A DNA stretch of 64,000 nt from an uncultured Veillonellaceae bacterium (GTDB taxonomy: Bacteria > Bacillota > Negativicutes > Selenomonadales > Selenomonadaceae). Made by a program: the position numbers and the translations under genes. Below the pieces are notes generated by a model. The model did not search any database. It had not been told where the DNA came from and saw only the letters and a program-made list of their open reading frames with translations. The DNA lies in the NCBI GenBank assembly GCA_900314825.1, contig OMWS01000007.1, positions 1-64,000 of the forward strand. The letters are read 5' to 3'. Positions 51,387 to 60,123 of the stretch are shown here, piece by piece; within the stretch, counting starts at the first letter, position 1, and each line of letters opens with the position of its first letter.

Positions 51387-53312
51387 ATGAGCATCGTGAT
51401 GCAGCCAGCGGCGTACCTCCTAGGCACGGTGACGGGGACGCTCACGCTCCGTCCCACAAGTTATGTGCTTGCCGTGCCAGATGGACGAATGGTCTTGCGA
51501 CCGGCGATGTTTGTCACGTGCATTGAAGAAGCGCCGAAGACAAAAGTAAAAGCGGACACACGCCGCAATCTTCCTGCCCGCATCGAAGCAGACACGAAGC
51601 GTACGTTGCTGACGAAAGTCGAAGCCGACACCGAGCGCAAGGTCATCACGCCAATCGCAAAACTCGCGCTTGACACGACGCGGACGCTCGTGAACGACCG
51701 CATCCACGACGTTGCGCTTGCGTTCGATACCCGCAGGGATATTGATATCGTACATATAGATTTCGACGTTGCGCGAACGCTCATCCAAAACGTTCGAGCT
51801 GTGTGTGACACACATCGCCGTGTCTCCGTGCCAGTCACGGTCGTTTGCCGCACGCGCCGTGTATTGCAGAACCGCGTGACAATCGCGGCGGACACGAAGC
51901 GTTGCATCCCATACCGCTTGCCTGCCTCGGACGCGAACCATCCGCTCGAACCGTTCCGCCAGCTCGGCATCCGCTCGTTTTCCTTGACACTTGGCGAACT
52001 GACGCTTTCCGACACGTTCCAACTCGAAACTGTCCAGCCGCTCAACATCGGGGATGCGGTCGAGGGGCAACTGCTCGACTACCATTTTCGCTTTCTCGTG
52101 GAAGAGACATCGCAGCGCGACCTCGTGCAAAGCGTGAAGGGAATGTACGACCGCGACGCGCTCCTGTACACGCCCATTTATATCTGCGTCGACGAGGCGC
52201 TCGTCTCGTACTACGTGCAGGAGATTGCGTCGGCGATGGATTGGAACATCGACATGAACTGCGACGATTTCATCCCGTCGCAGAATTACGAGAACAGCGG
52301 CATGACGTACCAAGATTTTATCTCGTCGCTGTTCGGCTGGACGTCGCGCCTGCCGCACCGGCAGATCAATGTGTTTTTGCGCGGTGACACGTTGCACATC
52401 ATCCAGCGCGGGCAGGAACAAAGCGTCATCGACATCACGGACTGGCCGCACAGCCGCCCGACGATTGAGCGGCGGCTCGTTCGCTCCGTCTGGAGCAGCG
52501 GGAACAACGACAATCCGGCGAACCGCGCCCACAACGAAGCCGACGATGAGCCCGTGCCGTTCACGGGCACGATTTCGTTTCAGGACATCTCGCGCCATTA
52601 CGTCGACGGCTACCTCGTGGACGAGGAGACGCAGCAGGGATATACGCACTATGCGTATATCGACGGCTATCTCACAACGAAGCAGACGCACAATACGGAT
52701 GGTTCGACAAGCACGACGGAGTATTCGTACGCCGCGACCGAGAACGATCGTTATCTCTTTTCCGAAAAAGAGCACGCGACAGATCCCATCGACGATGGGC
52801 GCAAGCACGACCACTACGATTGGCAGGATTGGGATAACGAAAACATCACGGAGCGCGTCACGTATCACGCGCCGCTCGGCGGTGGCTGGTACGGCACGAC
52901 CGTCTACGAGGACGGCGAGCTCGTCGGCAGCTCCCTCGCGCAAGGCAAAACGGGCGGCAAGGCCAGCCAGTATACCATCGACCAGTCGAACCTCGGCCTC
53001 GGCGGACGCTATAAAAATCGGGACAACGGCCCGGCGTGGACGCCCATCGGCAGCTCGGAGTTTCCCGTCAAAGGCGAGGACTACCTGCTGTTCCTCACGA
53101 AAGAAATCTGGTGGCTCGACCGCAAGACGCAGGAAACCATCACGCTCGACGTCACGGCAAACGTGCGCCACGGCGTGCCGGACGTGCAGCACATTGTCGA
53201 CTTCACCGAGCGCATCCGCTTTGCAGGGAACGAATATTTTCTCGTGTCAAACACGGTCGAGCTCACGCCACGCAGCCTGCGGCAGACGATCAAGATGACG
53301 AGGTGGTATTAA
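51387..53312 (+). CDS. tail/baseplate protein with N-terminal DTxR repeats
   Basis: The 641-residue protein contains about nine DTxR-type units between residues 50 and 180 (ADTRRNLP, ADTKRTLL, ADTERKVI, LDTTRTLV, FDTRRDID and more), spaced 12-20 residues apart. A distal-tail-like body follows (EPFRQLGIRSFSLTLGELTL, GMTYQDFISSLFGWTSRLPH). The repeats suggest a beta-solenoid or spacer. It probably forms part of the tail tip or adsorption apparatus. Confidence 0.7.
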   Translation: MSIVMQPAAYLLGTVTGTLTLRPTSYVLAVPDGRMVLRPAMFVTCIEEAPKTKVKADTRRNLPARIEADTKRTLLTKVEADTERKVITPIAKLALDTTRTLVNDRIHDVALAFDTRRDIDIVHIDFDVARTLIQNVRAVCDTHRRVSVPVTVVCRTRRVLQNRVTIAADTKRCIPYRLPASDANHPLEPFRQLGIRSFSLTLGELTLSDTFQLETVQPLNIGDAVEGQLLDYHFRFLVEETSQRDLVQSVKGMYDRDALLYTPIYICVDEALVSYYVQEIASAMDWNIDMNCDDFIPSQNYENSGMTYQDFISSLFGWTSRLPHRQINVFLRGDTLHIIQRGQEQSVIDITDWPHSRPTIERRLVRSVWSSGNNDNPANRAHNEADDEPVPFTGTISFQDISRHYVDGYLVDEETQQGYTHYAYIDGYLTTKQTHNTDGSTSTTEYSYAATENDRYLFSEKEHATDPIDDGRKHDHYDWQDWDNENITERVTYHAPLGGGWYGTTVYEDGELVGSSLAQGKTGGKASQYTIDQSNLGLGGRYKNRDNGPAWTPIGSSEFPVKGEDYLLFLTKEIWWLDRKTQETITLDVTANVRHGVPDVQHIVDFTERIRFAGNEYFLVSNTVELTPRSLRQTIKMTRWY

Positions 53313-53525
53313 ATGAACGGAATCAACGGCCTCATGGACACGATTCGCCGAGGCGTGAAGCCGAAGGAACAGAAAGCCGTGCGCGGCGTCATCGCGGACG
53401 GTCGCGTCTGGGTCGGCGCACGGTCGTACCCGTTCCGCACGGCGATTGACTGCAAGACGGATGACGGCTGCCGCGTCTGGGTGCTCATCTCCGAAGGCGG
53501 CAACGCCGTCATCGTGGGAGCGTGA
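53313..53525 (+). CDS. small baseplate-region protein
   Basis: A 70-residue protein directly after the preceding stop: LMDTIRRGVKPKEQKAVRGV then IADGRVWVGARSYPF. Beta-rich. It resembles the small proteins placed between tail-tip genes in Negativicutes phages; no domain recognised. Confidence 0.65.
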   Translation: MNGINGLMDTIRRGVKPKEQKAVRGVIADGRVWVGARSYPFRTAIDCKTDDGCRVWVLISEGGNAVIVGA

Positions 53526-53529
53526 GCGT

Positions 53530-54684
53530 ATGCGGCAAGCGCAAGTAACAGATGTCAGCGGGCGGCACGTCTGCGTGAGCGGCAAATGGGTCACCTGCAT
53601 CGGGAACAAAATGCCGAGCGTGGGAGACCTCGTCTGGACGGATGGGCGGTGCGCCTACGGCAACGAACAAGAGGGCAGCGGCAGTAGTGTCGTGTGTTCG
53701 GCGCGAACGAAAGGCGGCATCCCCATCCTCAGCGGACGGGAGTGCTATCTTTACCAGCAGAACCAGCTCAAAGACCTCGGCCCGCTCGCGCACGGCTGGG
53801 CGAGCAGCATGACGAACGACCGCCGGCGCGTCGAACTTTCGCACGACTATCTGCGACTGGATGCGGATTTTGACGGCGAAGGAAACCTCGTTGTGCTGGA
53901 GGGCGCTGACCTTGACTATAACCGATGGGAAGAACAATTCTATGCACCGAAGGGCTCTTGCGTCCGCAAGGGCGATGACGTGCTCCGAACATACGACATC
54001 TCGCCGTTCGCCTACGATATGTATCACGAAATCGCGTACCACGACCCGACGGATGTCAATCCTATGCCAGGACTCTTGAGCGGCATCGTCACGTTCAAAG
54101 GGCAGACGCTCGGCGGGACGGTCGAGAAGGACGGTACGTTCAAACTCATGGTACGCTTGCTCTATGATGCGGATGCGCCTCCGTCCATCGTCGTGCCGCC
54201 GCTCGAACTGCTGGTCGAAGGATTCGGCGTCGATTATTTTCTGTTCGACGGAACGACCGCAGAGCCGTGGTGCAAGAAGCGGTTTTACCGCTGGTACACG
54301 TACACGCTCACGAGCGAAGGGCCAATCGAACATGTGGAGAACGAGACGTGGTGCGCCGAGAACGGCAGCCTGCGCTACCCGCTGCCGGGCGGCTGGTACA
54401 TCCTGTTCGACGGCATCGGGGACTTCGATTCTTACATCGGAGAGAATTGCAAGAACTGCGTCTCGCACATCTTCGCCCCGGATGGCACGCTCGCGCTCTC
54501 TGTCCCCTTCGCGCCGCACGACGTGAAAGCCGTCCGGCGCATCGGGGACAGACGCTACCTCCTCGTCATCCGCTACAAGCTCTATCGCTGGGAGGACGGC
54601 ACGCTGCGGAAGCTCGCGGATGCGTGCTACAACTTCCGCTTGCAGGAAATGACGAATCTCAAAGCATGGAAAGGACTGGTTTGA
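53530..54684 (+). CDS. tail-tip or receptor-binding region protein
   Basis: The 384-residue protein is beta-rich, with many Trp/Tyr/Gly (EPWCKKRFYRWYTYTLTSEG, RYPLPGGWYILFDGIGDFD) and several cysteines. It is the last structural gene before the holin. Receptor binding is plausible from position only. ATG 53530 follows GGGAGCGTGAG; its stop overlaps the holin start. Confidence 0.6.
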   Translation: MRQAQVTDVSGRHVCVSGKWVTCIGNKMPSVGDLVWTDGRCAYGNEQEGSGSSVVCSARTKGGIPILSGRECYLYQQNQLKDLGPLAHGWASSMTNDRRRVELSHDYLRLDADFDGEGNLVVLEGADLDYNRWEEQFYAPKGSCVRKGDDVLRTYDISPFAYDMYHEIAYHDPTDVNPMPGLLSGIVTFKGQTLGGTVEKDGTFKLMVRLLYDADAPPSIVVPPLELLVEGFGVDYFLFDGTTAEPWCKKRFYRWYTYTLTSEGPIEHVENETWCAENGSLRYPLPGGWYILFDGIGDFDSYIGENCKNCVSHIFAPDGTLALSVPFAPHDVKAVRRIGDRRYLLVIRYKLYRWEDGTLRKLADACYNFRLQEMTNLKAWKGLV

Positions 54685-55076
54685 TGGATTATTCACTCGA
54701 CATCCGCGCCTGGGCGGCGGGCCTCGGCGCGATCGTCGGCGGCTTTGTCGGCGGCGAGGACCCGCTCATCCTCGCGCTCGTCATCTTCGTCTCCGTCGAC
54801 TGCATTACCGGCGTCCTCTGCGGCATCGCGGAGAAGAAGCTCTCGAGCGAGACCGGCTTTCGCGGCATCTGCCAGAAAGTCTTCATCTTCCTCCTCGTCG
54901 GCGTCGCGAACGCCCTCGACCAACACATCATCGGCAGCGGCAGCGTGCTCCGGAGCGCGGTCATCTGCTTCTACATCTCGAACGAGGGCATCTCCATCAT
55001 CGAGAACGCCGCGAGGATCGGATTGCCCGTGCCGGAGCACCTGCGGGCACTCCTCGAACAACTGAAGAAGAAATGA
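54684..55076 (+). CDS. phage holin (toxin secretion/lysis holin family)
   Basis: The 130-residue protein has at least three hydrophobic segments: AAGLGAIVGGFVGG, LILALVIFVSVDCITGVLCG and VFIFLLVGVANALDQHI. It ends with a charged tail, LRALLEQLKKK. The VDCITGVLCGIAEKKLSSET pattern is typical of the Hol/TcdE-like family. It permeabilises the membrane for the amidase at 31283, encoded 22 kb away. No lysin gene follows it directly. Confidence 0.9.
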   Translation: MDYSLDIRAWAAGLGAIVGGFVGGEDPLILALVIFVSVDCITGVLCGIAEKKLSSETGFRGICQKVFIFLLVGVANALDQHIIGSGSVLRSAVICFYISNEGISIIENAARIGLPVPEHLRALLEQLKKK

Positions 55077-55078
55077 CG

Positions 55079-55125
55079 AATCCCGCGAGCATCCATCAGG
55101 TTGATGGGTGTTCGCGGGATTTTTT
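55079..55125 (+). terminator. intrinsic terminator of the late operon
   Basis: AATCCCGCGA and TCGCGGGATT form a long stem with inner CATCCATC/GATGGGTG pairing, followed by TTTTT. It ends the structural operon after the holin. Confidence 0.9.
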
Positions 55126-55139
55126 GCGTGCAGGGAATT

Positions 55140-55430
55140 TCATGAATGGCAGTAGGCGAGGAATCGCGTCAAGCCGTGTGTGCGTGCTTCCTCCTGCGCG
55201 GCGAGGAAGAGGCGCTCGTACAGGTGTTGCACGTTGGCATCCGAAAGCGGGACGCTCCAGGCGAGGCGGTCTTGCGAGATGATATTTGCGTCCTGCGTGA
55301 TGAAGGCACTAGGAAACACCTCGTCGTGTGTTTCCTCCATCGTGAAGTCATCGCAGGGCATCCGTCGTTTCACGAGCTCGTGCGCCTCCTGCGCGGATGC
55401 GGCGAAGACGGCAATCACGGAGTGCGACAT
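55140..55430 (-). CDS. small protein of unknown function
   Basis: A 96-residue protein (MSHSVIAVFAASAQEAHELV) with a QDRLAWSVPLSDANVQHLYE segment. The start at 55430 is preferred because AAAGGACG lies eight bases upstream; an in-frame ATG at 55448 overlaps that site. It runs leftward between the late terminator and the defence cassette. Family not recognised. Confidence 0.65.
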   Translation of the reverse strand: MSHSVIAVFAASAQEAHELVKRRMPCDDFTMEETHDEVFPSAFITQDANIISQDRLAWSVPLSDANVQHLYERLFLAAQEEARTHGLTRFLAYCHS

Positions 55431-55532
55431 GGTATCACGTCCTTTCATTTTCCCTATTCATCACTCGCGGGCGGCGGGAAGTCAAGCGCTATGCGCAAAT
55501 GAACTGGAAATATCGCGAACGCGAATTTTTTC

Positions 55533-55561
55533 TTTACTGTATTGGCGCAGGATGTTAGAAT
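55533..55561 (+). promoter_or_regulatory. promoter of the HTH-methyltransferase cassette
   Basis: TTTACT at 55533-55538 and TAGAAT at 55556-55561, 17 bp apart. The palindrome CGTGCGCACG at 55582-55591 lies just downstream and is a possible operator for the methyltransferase's own HTH. Confidence 0.5.
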
Positions 55562-55625
55562 GGAGGCAAGTATCATGCAAGCGTGCGCACGTTTTCCGCA
55601 CACGTAATATCGGAGGGATTTGGTT

Positions 55626-56864
55626 ATGGCGATTTGCTACAAGCGCCTGTGGAAGCTGTTGATTGACCGGGATTTGAAGAAGACAGACTTGTGCTCGATG
55701 GCGGGCATCAGTTCCTCGACGCTCTCGAAGCTGACGCACGACAAGACCGTCCAATCCGATGTGCTCGACCGGATTTGCCTGGCGCTCGGCTGCGGCATTT
55801 CTGATATCATGGAAGTCGAGCGGGACGGCGTCGAAGAATTTTCCCTGTTCCCGTCCTTTCTGCCGCAGGGTGACGGCGGGGAGGATGCGCCGTACTCCGT
55901 CGTGTCCCTGTTCTCTGGGTGCGGCGGGCTCGACTTGGGCTTTCGGGGAGGATTTTCGTTCCTCGGCAGAGAATATGAAAAGAATCCGTTCGAGATCGTC
56001 TGGGCGAACGAGATGAACAAGGCGGCGTGCGCCACGTACCGCGCAAACGTGGACGAGCGGATTGTGGAAGGCCCTATCCAGGAGCATTTCCTCGAGCTCC
56101 CGAATTATGCCGATGTCGTGGTCGGCGGCTTTCCGTGCCAGGACATCTCTATCAACGGCAAAATGGTCGGCGTGGACGGGAAGCGCAGCGGCCTGTATAT
56201 CTGGATGGTGAAGACAGTCGCGCAGCTCCGCCCGAAGATTTTCGTGGCTGAGAACGTGAAAGCGCTGCTCATGAAACGGCACGAGACGTCCCTCCAGCGG
56301 GTCATCCACGATTTTTCCGAGCTCGGGTACAACATTTCCTATCAGCTCTATGACGTTTCCGATTACGGCGTCCCACAGAACCGCGAGCGCGTCATCATCG
56401 TCGGCGTGCGGAAGGACATCGACATCCCGTTCGTGCCGCCTGTGGGAAAGACCGTCGAAAAGAAGGTGACGTCGTGGGAGGCCATCCATGACCTCGAAGA
56501 CCGCCCGGAGGACGCGGCGTTCAGTCACATCTGGTCGGCGGCGAAACCATCGTCGGGGCAGGGACTCCGTTACATCGCGGCGGACAGTCCCGCGACGACA
56601 ATCCGCTCGGAGTGCCATGGGAACATCCAGTTCCACTACAAGCTGCCGCGCCGCCTTTCCATGCGCGAGGCTGCGCGCATCCAGTCGTTCCCGGATGATT
56701 TTCTTTTCAAGGCGAAAATCCGCGAGACGGAGCGCATGATTGGCAACGCTGTCCCGCCCGTCTTCGCATGGCACATTGCGCAGTCGGTCTTGGACGTGCT
56801 CCAAGCAACGGAACAAGGAAAGAAGGAACAGTATGAGGCTGGACGTATTTCACACATTGCTTGA
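55626..56864 (+). CDS. C5-cytosine methyltransferase with N-terminal HTH
   Basis: The 412-residue protein begins with an XRE-like helix-turn-helix (residues 1-65: LIDRDLKKTDLCSMAGISSS). A full m5C methyltransferase follows: motif I SLFSGCGGLDLGF, catalytic GGFPCQDIS (about residue 175), AENVKAL, PQNRERVII and GNAVPPVFA. HTH-bearing methyltransferases often repress their own operon, keeping methylase ahead of endonuclease. It overlaps the endonuclease gene by 32 bp. Confidence 0.92.
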   Translation: MAICYKRLWKLLIDRDLKKTDLCSMAGISSSTLSKLTHDKTVQSDVLDRICLALGCGISDIMEVERDGVEEFSLFPSFLPQGDGGEDAPYSVVSLFSGCGGLDLGFRGGFSFLGREYEKNPFEIVWANEMNKAACATYRANVDERIVEGPIQEHFLELPNYADVVVGGFPCQDISINGKMVGVDGKRSGLYIWMVKTVAQLRPKIFVAENVKALLMKRHETSLQRVIHDFSELGYNISYQLYDVSDYGVPQNRERVIIVGVRKDIDIPFVPPVGKTVEKKVTSWEAIHDLEDRPEDAAFSHIWSAAKPSSGQGLRYIAADSPATTIRSECHGNIQFHYKLPRRLSMREAARIQSFPDDFLFKAKIRETERMIGNAVPPVFAWHIAQSVLDVLQATEQGKKEQYEAGRISHIA

Positions 56865-57966
56865 CCGCATCGTCGCGCAGCTGACGAGGGAAGCGCGGAG
56901 CACGGGCTTCCGGAAAGCGCTGGAATTTGAGCAGCGCGTGCGCGAGGTCACGCAGGACATCGCCGATCGTCTGGACGGCGGAGCGGAACCGGAGCTTTTG
57001 ACGGCCTATCCCGAGAGCTTCCCGCTCGGCCTTCATGTCGATATGCACCCGCCCGCGCAGGCGTTCCCGGACATCGTGCTCGGGGACGTCGGCATCGAGG
57101 TGAAGTTCACGGAGTCGGATACGTGGCGCTGCATCGCGAATTCCGTGCTCGAGACGAACAAAGTGCATTCCGTCAAGCACATCTGCGTCGTGTATTGCAA
57201 GATGGGCGGGACGCCGGAAGTCCGCTACGATGACTGGGAAAAAGCCGTCATGCACGTCCGCACGTCACACGTCCCGCGCTTCGAGATCGAGATCGGCTCG
57301 AAGAAATCGCTGTTCGCCATCATGGGCATTTCCTACGATGACTTTTCCGCGCTCGAGATGAGCGAGAAAATGAAATACATCCGAAACTATGCGAAAGGGC
57401 GCTTGAAGGAAGGCGAGCATCTCTGGTGGATTGACGAAACGGCAGAGGAAGCGGAGCAGCACGCCCTGTCGCTCGGCGTCCGCCTGTACACGAATCTCAC
57501 GGTGGAGGAGAAGACGAAAATCCGGGCGGAGGCCGTCTTATTGAGCCCTGGCATCTTGAAATCCGGGCGCGACCGTCACAAGTACGATGACGTGGTCATG
57601 TTCATGATGACGTATCACGGCGTGCTCTGCCACCAGGTGCGGGACTTGTTCTCGGCGGGCTCGGCGGCTGGTGTCGGCGGGAACGGCATCGTCCGCGAGA
57701 CGCCGAAGGAATACAAGGTCAAGGGAAAGCATTTCAGCGGGATTTACATCCTGCGAGCCTTGCTCCGTCTGGAAGAAGATATGCGCAAAGCCGCAGGCTA
57801 TCTGGACATCCGGCTGTTCGAGGAATACTGGGGTGAGGAAACCGTCCAGCGCTATGACATGAGCACGACGGAAAGCCGCTTGGCGGCATGGCTCGACCAG
57901 GCGGATGCGTACGCGAAAGGGTGGAAGCCGTCGGACTATCTGTTCCTTGACGTGACGGGCCGCTAA
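56833..57966 (+). CDS. type II restriction endonuclease
   Basis: The 377-residue protein has a PD-(D/E)xK-type core, FPDIVLGDVGIEVKFTESDT at about residue 75. It lies between an m5C methyltransferase and a Vsr nuclease, as type II endonucleases do. It may be related to the NgoBV/NlaIV group, but I am not certain and make no claim about its site. ATG 56833 follows AGAAGGAACA. Confidence 0.78.
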   Translation: MRLDVFHTLLDRIVAQLTREARSTGFRKALEFEQRVREVTQDIADRLDGGAEPELLTAYPESFPLGLHVDMHPPAQAFPDIVLGDVGIEVKFTESDTWRCIANSVLETNKVHSVKHICVVYCKMGGTPEVRYDDWEKAVMHVRTSHVPRFEIEIGSKKSLFAIMGISYDDFSALEMSEKMKYIRNYAKGRLKEGEHLWWIDETAEEAEQHALSLGVRLYTNLTVEEKTKIRAEAVLLSPGILKSGRDRHKYDDVVMFMMTYHGVLCHQVRDLFSAGSAAGVGGNGIVRETPKEYKVKGKHFSGIYILRALLRLEEDMRKAAGYLDIRLFEEYWGEETVQRYDMSTTESRLAAWLDQADAYAKGWKPSDYLFLDVTGR

Positions 57967-57981
57967 AGGCAGGTGACGGGC

Positions 57982-58398
57982 ATGGCGGGCTTGACGGCAA
58001 AGCAACGCAGCCACATCATGTCCTGCGTCCACAGCAAGGACACGCGCATCGAAGTCATCTTCCGCAAGGCGCTCTGGCACAGGGGCATCCGCTATCGGAA
58101 AAACTACGACCGCCTGCCCGGCAAGCCCGACATCGCCATCACGAAGTGCAAGATTGCCGTGTTCGTCGATGGCGATTTCTGGCATGCGCGGGGGCATGAA
58201 GAACATCCCGGCGAGCAGGTGCGGTCGAATCAGGACTACTGGAGAAAGCACCTGTCGCGGAACGTCGAGCGCGACCGGGACGTGCGCGACGAGCTCACGG
58301 ATCTCGGCTGGCTCGTGCTGCGGTTCTGGGAAAGCGACATTCGGAAAGACTTGGAGAAATGTGTACTGCAAGTTTGCGAGTATTGCGGGAAGGTGTAG
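57982..58398 (+). CDS. vsr: very short patch repair endonuclease
   Basis: The 138-residue Vsr protein nicks 5' of T in T:G mismatches made when 5-methylcytosine deaminates. Seen: MSCVHSKDTRIEVIFRKALW, KNYDRLPGKPDIAITKCKIA, VFVDGDFWHARGH and WRKHLSRNVERDRDV, all family signatures. It belongs with the upstream m5C methyltransferase and limits its mutagenic cost. ATG 57982 is chosen; GTG 57973 overlaps the ribosome site. Confidence 0.95.
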   Translation: MAGLTAKQRSHIMSCVHSKDTRIEVIFRKALWHRGIRYRKNYDRLPGKPDIAITKCKIAVFVDGDFWHARGHEEHPGEQVRSNQDYWRKHLSRNVERDRDVRDELTDLGWLVLRFWESDIRKDLEKCVLQVCEYCGKV

Positions 58399-58402
58399 GT
58401 AA

Positions 58403-59332
58403 ATGAAAACAATCGGGCGGATGCAGCGCATTGACGATTTGCGGACGGTCTGGCCGCATGAGGAATATGATTTTTCCAAGTGGCTGGCACAGGAGGAGAA
58501 CCTGTCGGAGCTCGGCGATGCCTTAGGTATCGAGATGGAGCTGGAGGAGACGGAGTCTCCGGTCGGGAATTTCAGCGTGGATATTTTTGCGCGGGAAAGC
58601 GGGACGTCTCGCGGCGTCATCATCGAGAACCAGCTCGAGGACACCGACCATGACCACTTGGGGAAAATCATCACCTACGCGGCCGGCAAGGAAGCGGCGG
58701 TTATCGTCTGGATCGTGAAGCATGCGCGGGACGAGCACAAGCAGGCCGTCTCATGGATGAACCAGCACACGGACGAGGACATCGGCATCTTCTTGGTGGA
58801 AATCGAGCTGTGGCGCATCGGCGATTCGCTGCCCGCACCGAAGTTCAACGTCGTGGAGCGTCCGAACGAGTGGGCGAAGACCGTGAAGGCCGCGGAGGTC
58901 TTGACGCCGCTCAAGAAGTTCCAGCTGTCGTTCTGGCAGCAGTTCGCGGATTATGCATTCCAGCCGGGGACGGCGTTTTCCAAGACCTTCGGACGCAGGA
59001 AGGCGTTCGCGACGAACTGGTACAATCTCAGCACGGGAACGGCTTCGGTCGTGGTGGAGTTCACCATCAACGTAGCACGTCACGTCGCGACGGCTGGCCT
59101 GTACATCTTCGCGAAGCGGAACGATATCTATGAGCAGCTCTCGCAGATGGACGCCTCGTCCTCGGAAGTGCTCGAAGCGCCCGTAGAGTGGTCGCAGGGC
59201 GAAAAAGACTGGCGGATGTTCGTCTCCCGCCCGCTCTCGAAGGACTTCGAGCAACAGAACTATACGGCATACTTCGACTGGTTCATGAAGGAAGCGCTGG
59301 CGCTGCGCGGCATCGTCGGGAAGTGCAAGTGA
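58403..59332 (+). CDS. DUF4268 protein with N-terminal nuclease-like domain
   Basis: The 309-residue protein has an N-terminal PD-(D/E)xK-like region (GNFSVDIFARESGTSRGVII, ENQLEDTDHDHLGKIITYAA) of the DUF91/RE-like type. A C-terminal DUF4268 follows (KKFQLSFWQQFADYAFQPGT, EALALRGIVGKCK). It starts four bases after vsr, so it is part of the defence cassette. Role unknown; DNA-binding or restriction accessory is inferred. Confidence 0.8.
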   Translation: MKTIGRMQRIDDLRTVWPHEEYDFSKWLAQEENLSELGDALGIEMELEETESPVGNFSVDIFARESGTSRGVIIENQLEDTDHDHLGKIITYAAGKEAAVIVWIVKHARDEHKQAVSWMNQHTDEDIGIFLVEIELWRIGDSLPAPKFNVVERPNEWAKTVKAAEVLTPLKKFQLSFWQQFADYAFQPGTAFSKTFGRRKAFATNWYNLSTGTASVVVEFTINVARHVATAGLYIFAKRNDIYEQLSQMDASSSEVLEAPVEWSQGEKDWRMFVSRPLSKDFEQQNYTAYFDWFMKEALALRGIVGKCK

Positions 59333-59409
59333 AAATGTATCGAAACGCGTGATTCTGGCTCTGCTTCGGCAGGGATTTTTAGGAGGCTATTTGCCTGACG
59401 GCAAATGGC

Positions 59410-59453
59410 AAAGACAGCTGTAAGCAATAAATTGCTAACGGCTGTCTTTTTTT
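59410..59453 (+). terminator. intrinsic terminator of the defence cassette
   Basis: AAAGACAGC and GCTGTCTTT close a long stem that continues inward through GTAAGCAAT/ATTGCTAAC with one mismatch, followed by TTTT. Confidence 0.85.
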
Positions 59454-59485
59454 GCGCCGAAATCAACTTTTCCTGTCCTTTCAAG

Positions 59486-59541
59486 AGTAGAGGGGTATGA
59501 AACGGGCATCTCGTGTCCGTTCCCTCTCGAAAGGGGCAATC
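59486..59541 (+). ncRNA. two-hairpin intergenic motif, copy 3
   Basis: AGGGGTATGAAACGGGCA-TCTCG-TGTCCGTT, then CCCTCTCGAAAGGGG and CAA. The first stem has a G-U pair where copy 1 has an A-U, so pairing is kept. It ends four bases before the ATG of the zinc/HTH protein at 59545. Confidence 0.55.
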
Positions 59542-59544
59542 GAA

Positions 59545-59925
59545 ATGACGAAGGAAGAAAAATTGCGCGTGGATGCGTTGCGGCGCAAGGGTATGGGATA
59601 TGGCGCAATCGCGGGAGAGCTTGGATTGTCTGTGAACACGGTGAAGTCGTACTGCCGCCGCCATGCGTTGCCGGACGGGACGGCGTGCGAGGCGTGCGGT
59701 GCGCCGATCGTGCAGGTGGCGGGACGGAAGCGCAAGCGGTTCTGCTCGGATGCGTGCCGGAATGCGTGGTGGAATGCGCACCTCGGGCTCGTGCAGCGGC
59801 GGGCAGTGCGGACGGTCATTTGCGCGGGCTGCGGCCGGCCGTTCGAGGCGTATGGGCGTGCGCCGCGCAAGTATTGCAGTCATGCGTGCTATGTCGCGCA
59901 TCGGTTTGGAGGGCATCATGAATAA
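59545..59925 (+). CDS. HTH plus zinc-finger protein of the recombinase module
   Basis: The 126-residue protein has an N-terminal HTH (RKGMGYGAIAGELGLSVNTV) and two C4-type zinc ribbons (CEACGAP...FCSDACRNAWW; CAGCGRP...YCSHACY). The zinc part matches the tail of the left recombinase at 13014-14681. It probably binds DNA and may regulate or direct the downstream recombinases. ATG 59545 lies just after motif copy 3. Confidence 0.78.
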   Translation: MTKEEKLRVDALRRKGMGYGAIAGELGLSVNTVKSYCRRHALPDGTACEACGAPIVQVAGRKRKRFCSDACRNAWWNAHLGLVQRRAVRTVICAGCGRPFEAYGRAPRKYCSHACYVAHRFGGHHE

Positions 59926-60079
59926 GAAGCAATTCCGCACGGAGACAGCGTTCCAAGCGACGCTCGCCATCGCCCGCCAGATGGTCGCGCAGGGGCTCGT
60001 CACGCAGAGGGAATACCGCGCGTTCATGAAGCGCCTGCTCGAAAAATATCACCCGCCGACCGGCGATTTATTCACTTGA
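59918..60079 (+). CDS. SHOCT-like small protein
   Basis: A 53-residue protein: MNKKQFRTETAFQATLAIAR then MVAQGLVTQREYRAFMKRLL. The 'G-L-V/I-T-x-x-E-Y/F' turn is the SHOCT pattern. It overlaps the zinc protein gene by 8 bp and precedes the recombinases, the same position as the gene at 12845. Function unknown. Confidence 0.75.
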   Translation: MNKKQFRTETAFQATLAIARQMVAQGLVTQREYRAFMKRLLEKYHPPTGDLFT

Positions 60080-60110
60080 TAATTCCGCGCCGCAGAGTGA
60101 TAGATAGGAC
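60068..60110 (+). promoter_or_regulatory. cassette promoter repeat, divergent copy G
   Basis: CTTGATAATTC, N7, CAGAGTGATAGATAGGAC matches the core of copies A-F but lacks the GTATAC box. It lies just before the recombinase pair, partly over the 3' end of the SHOCT-like gene. Confidence 0.55.
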
Positions 60111-60123
60111 GAGGTGAAGCACG

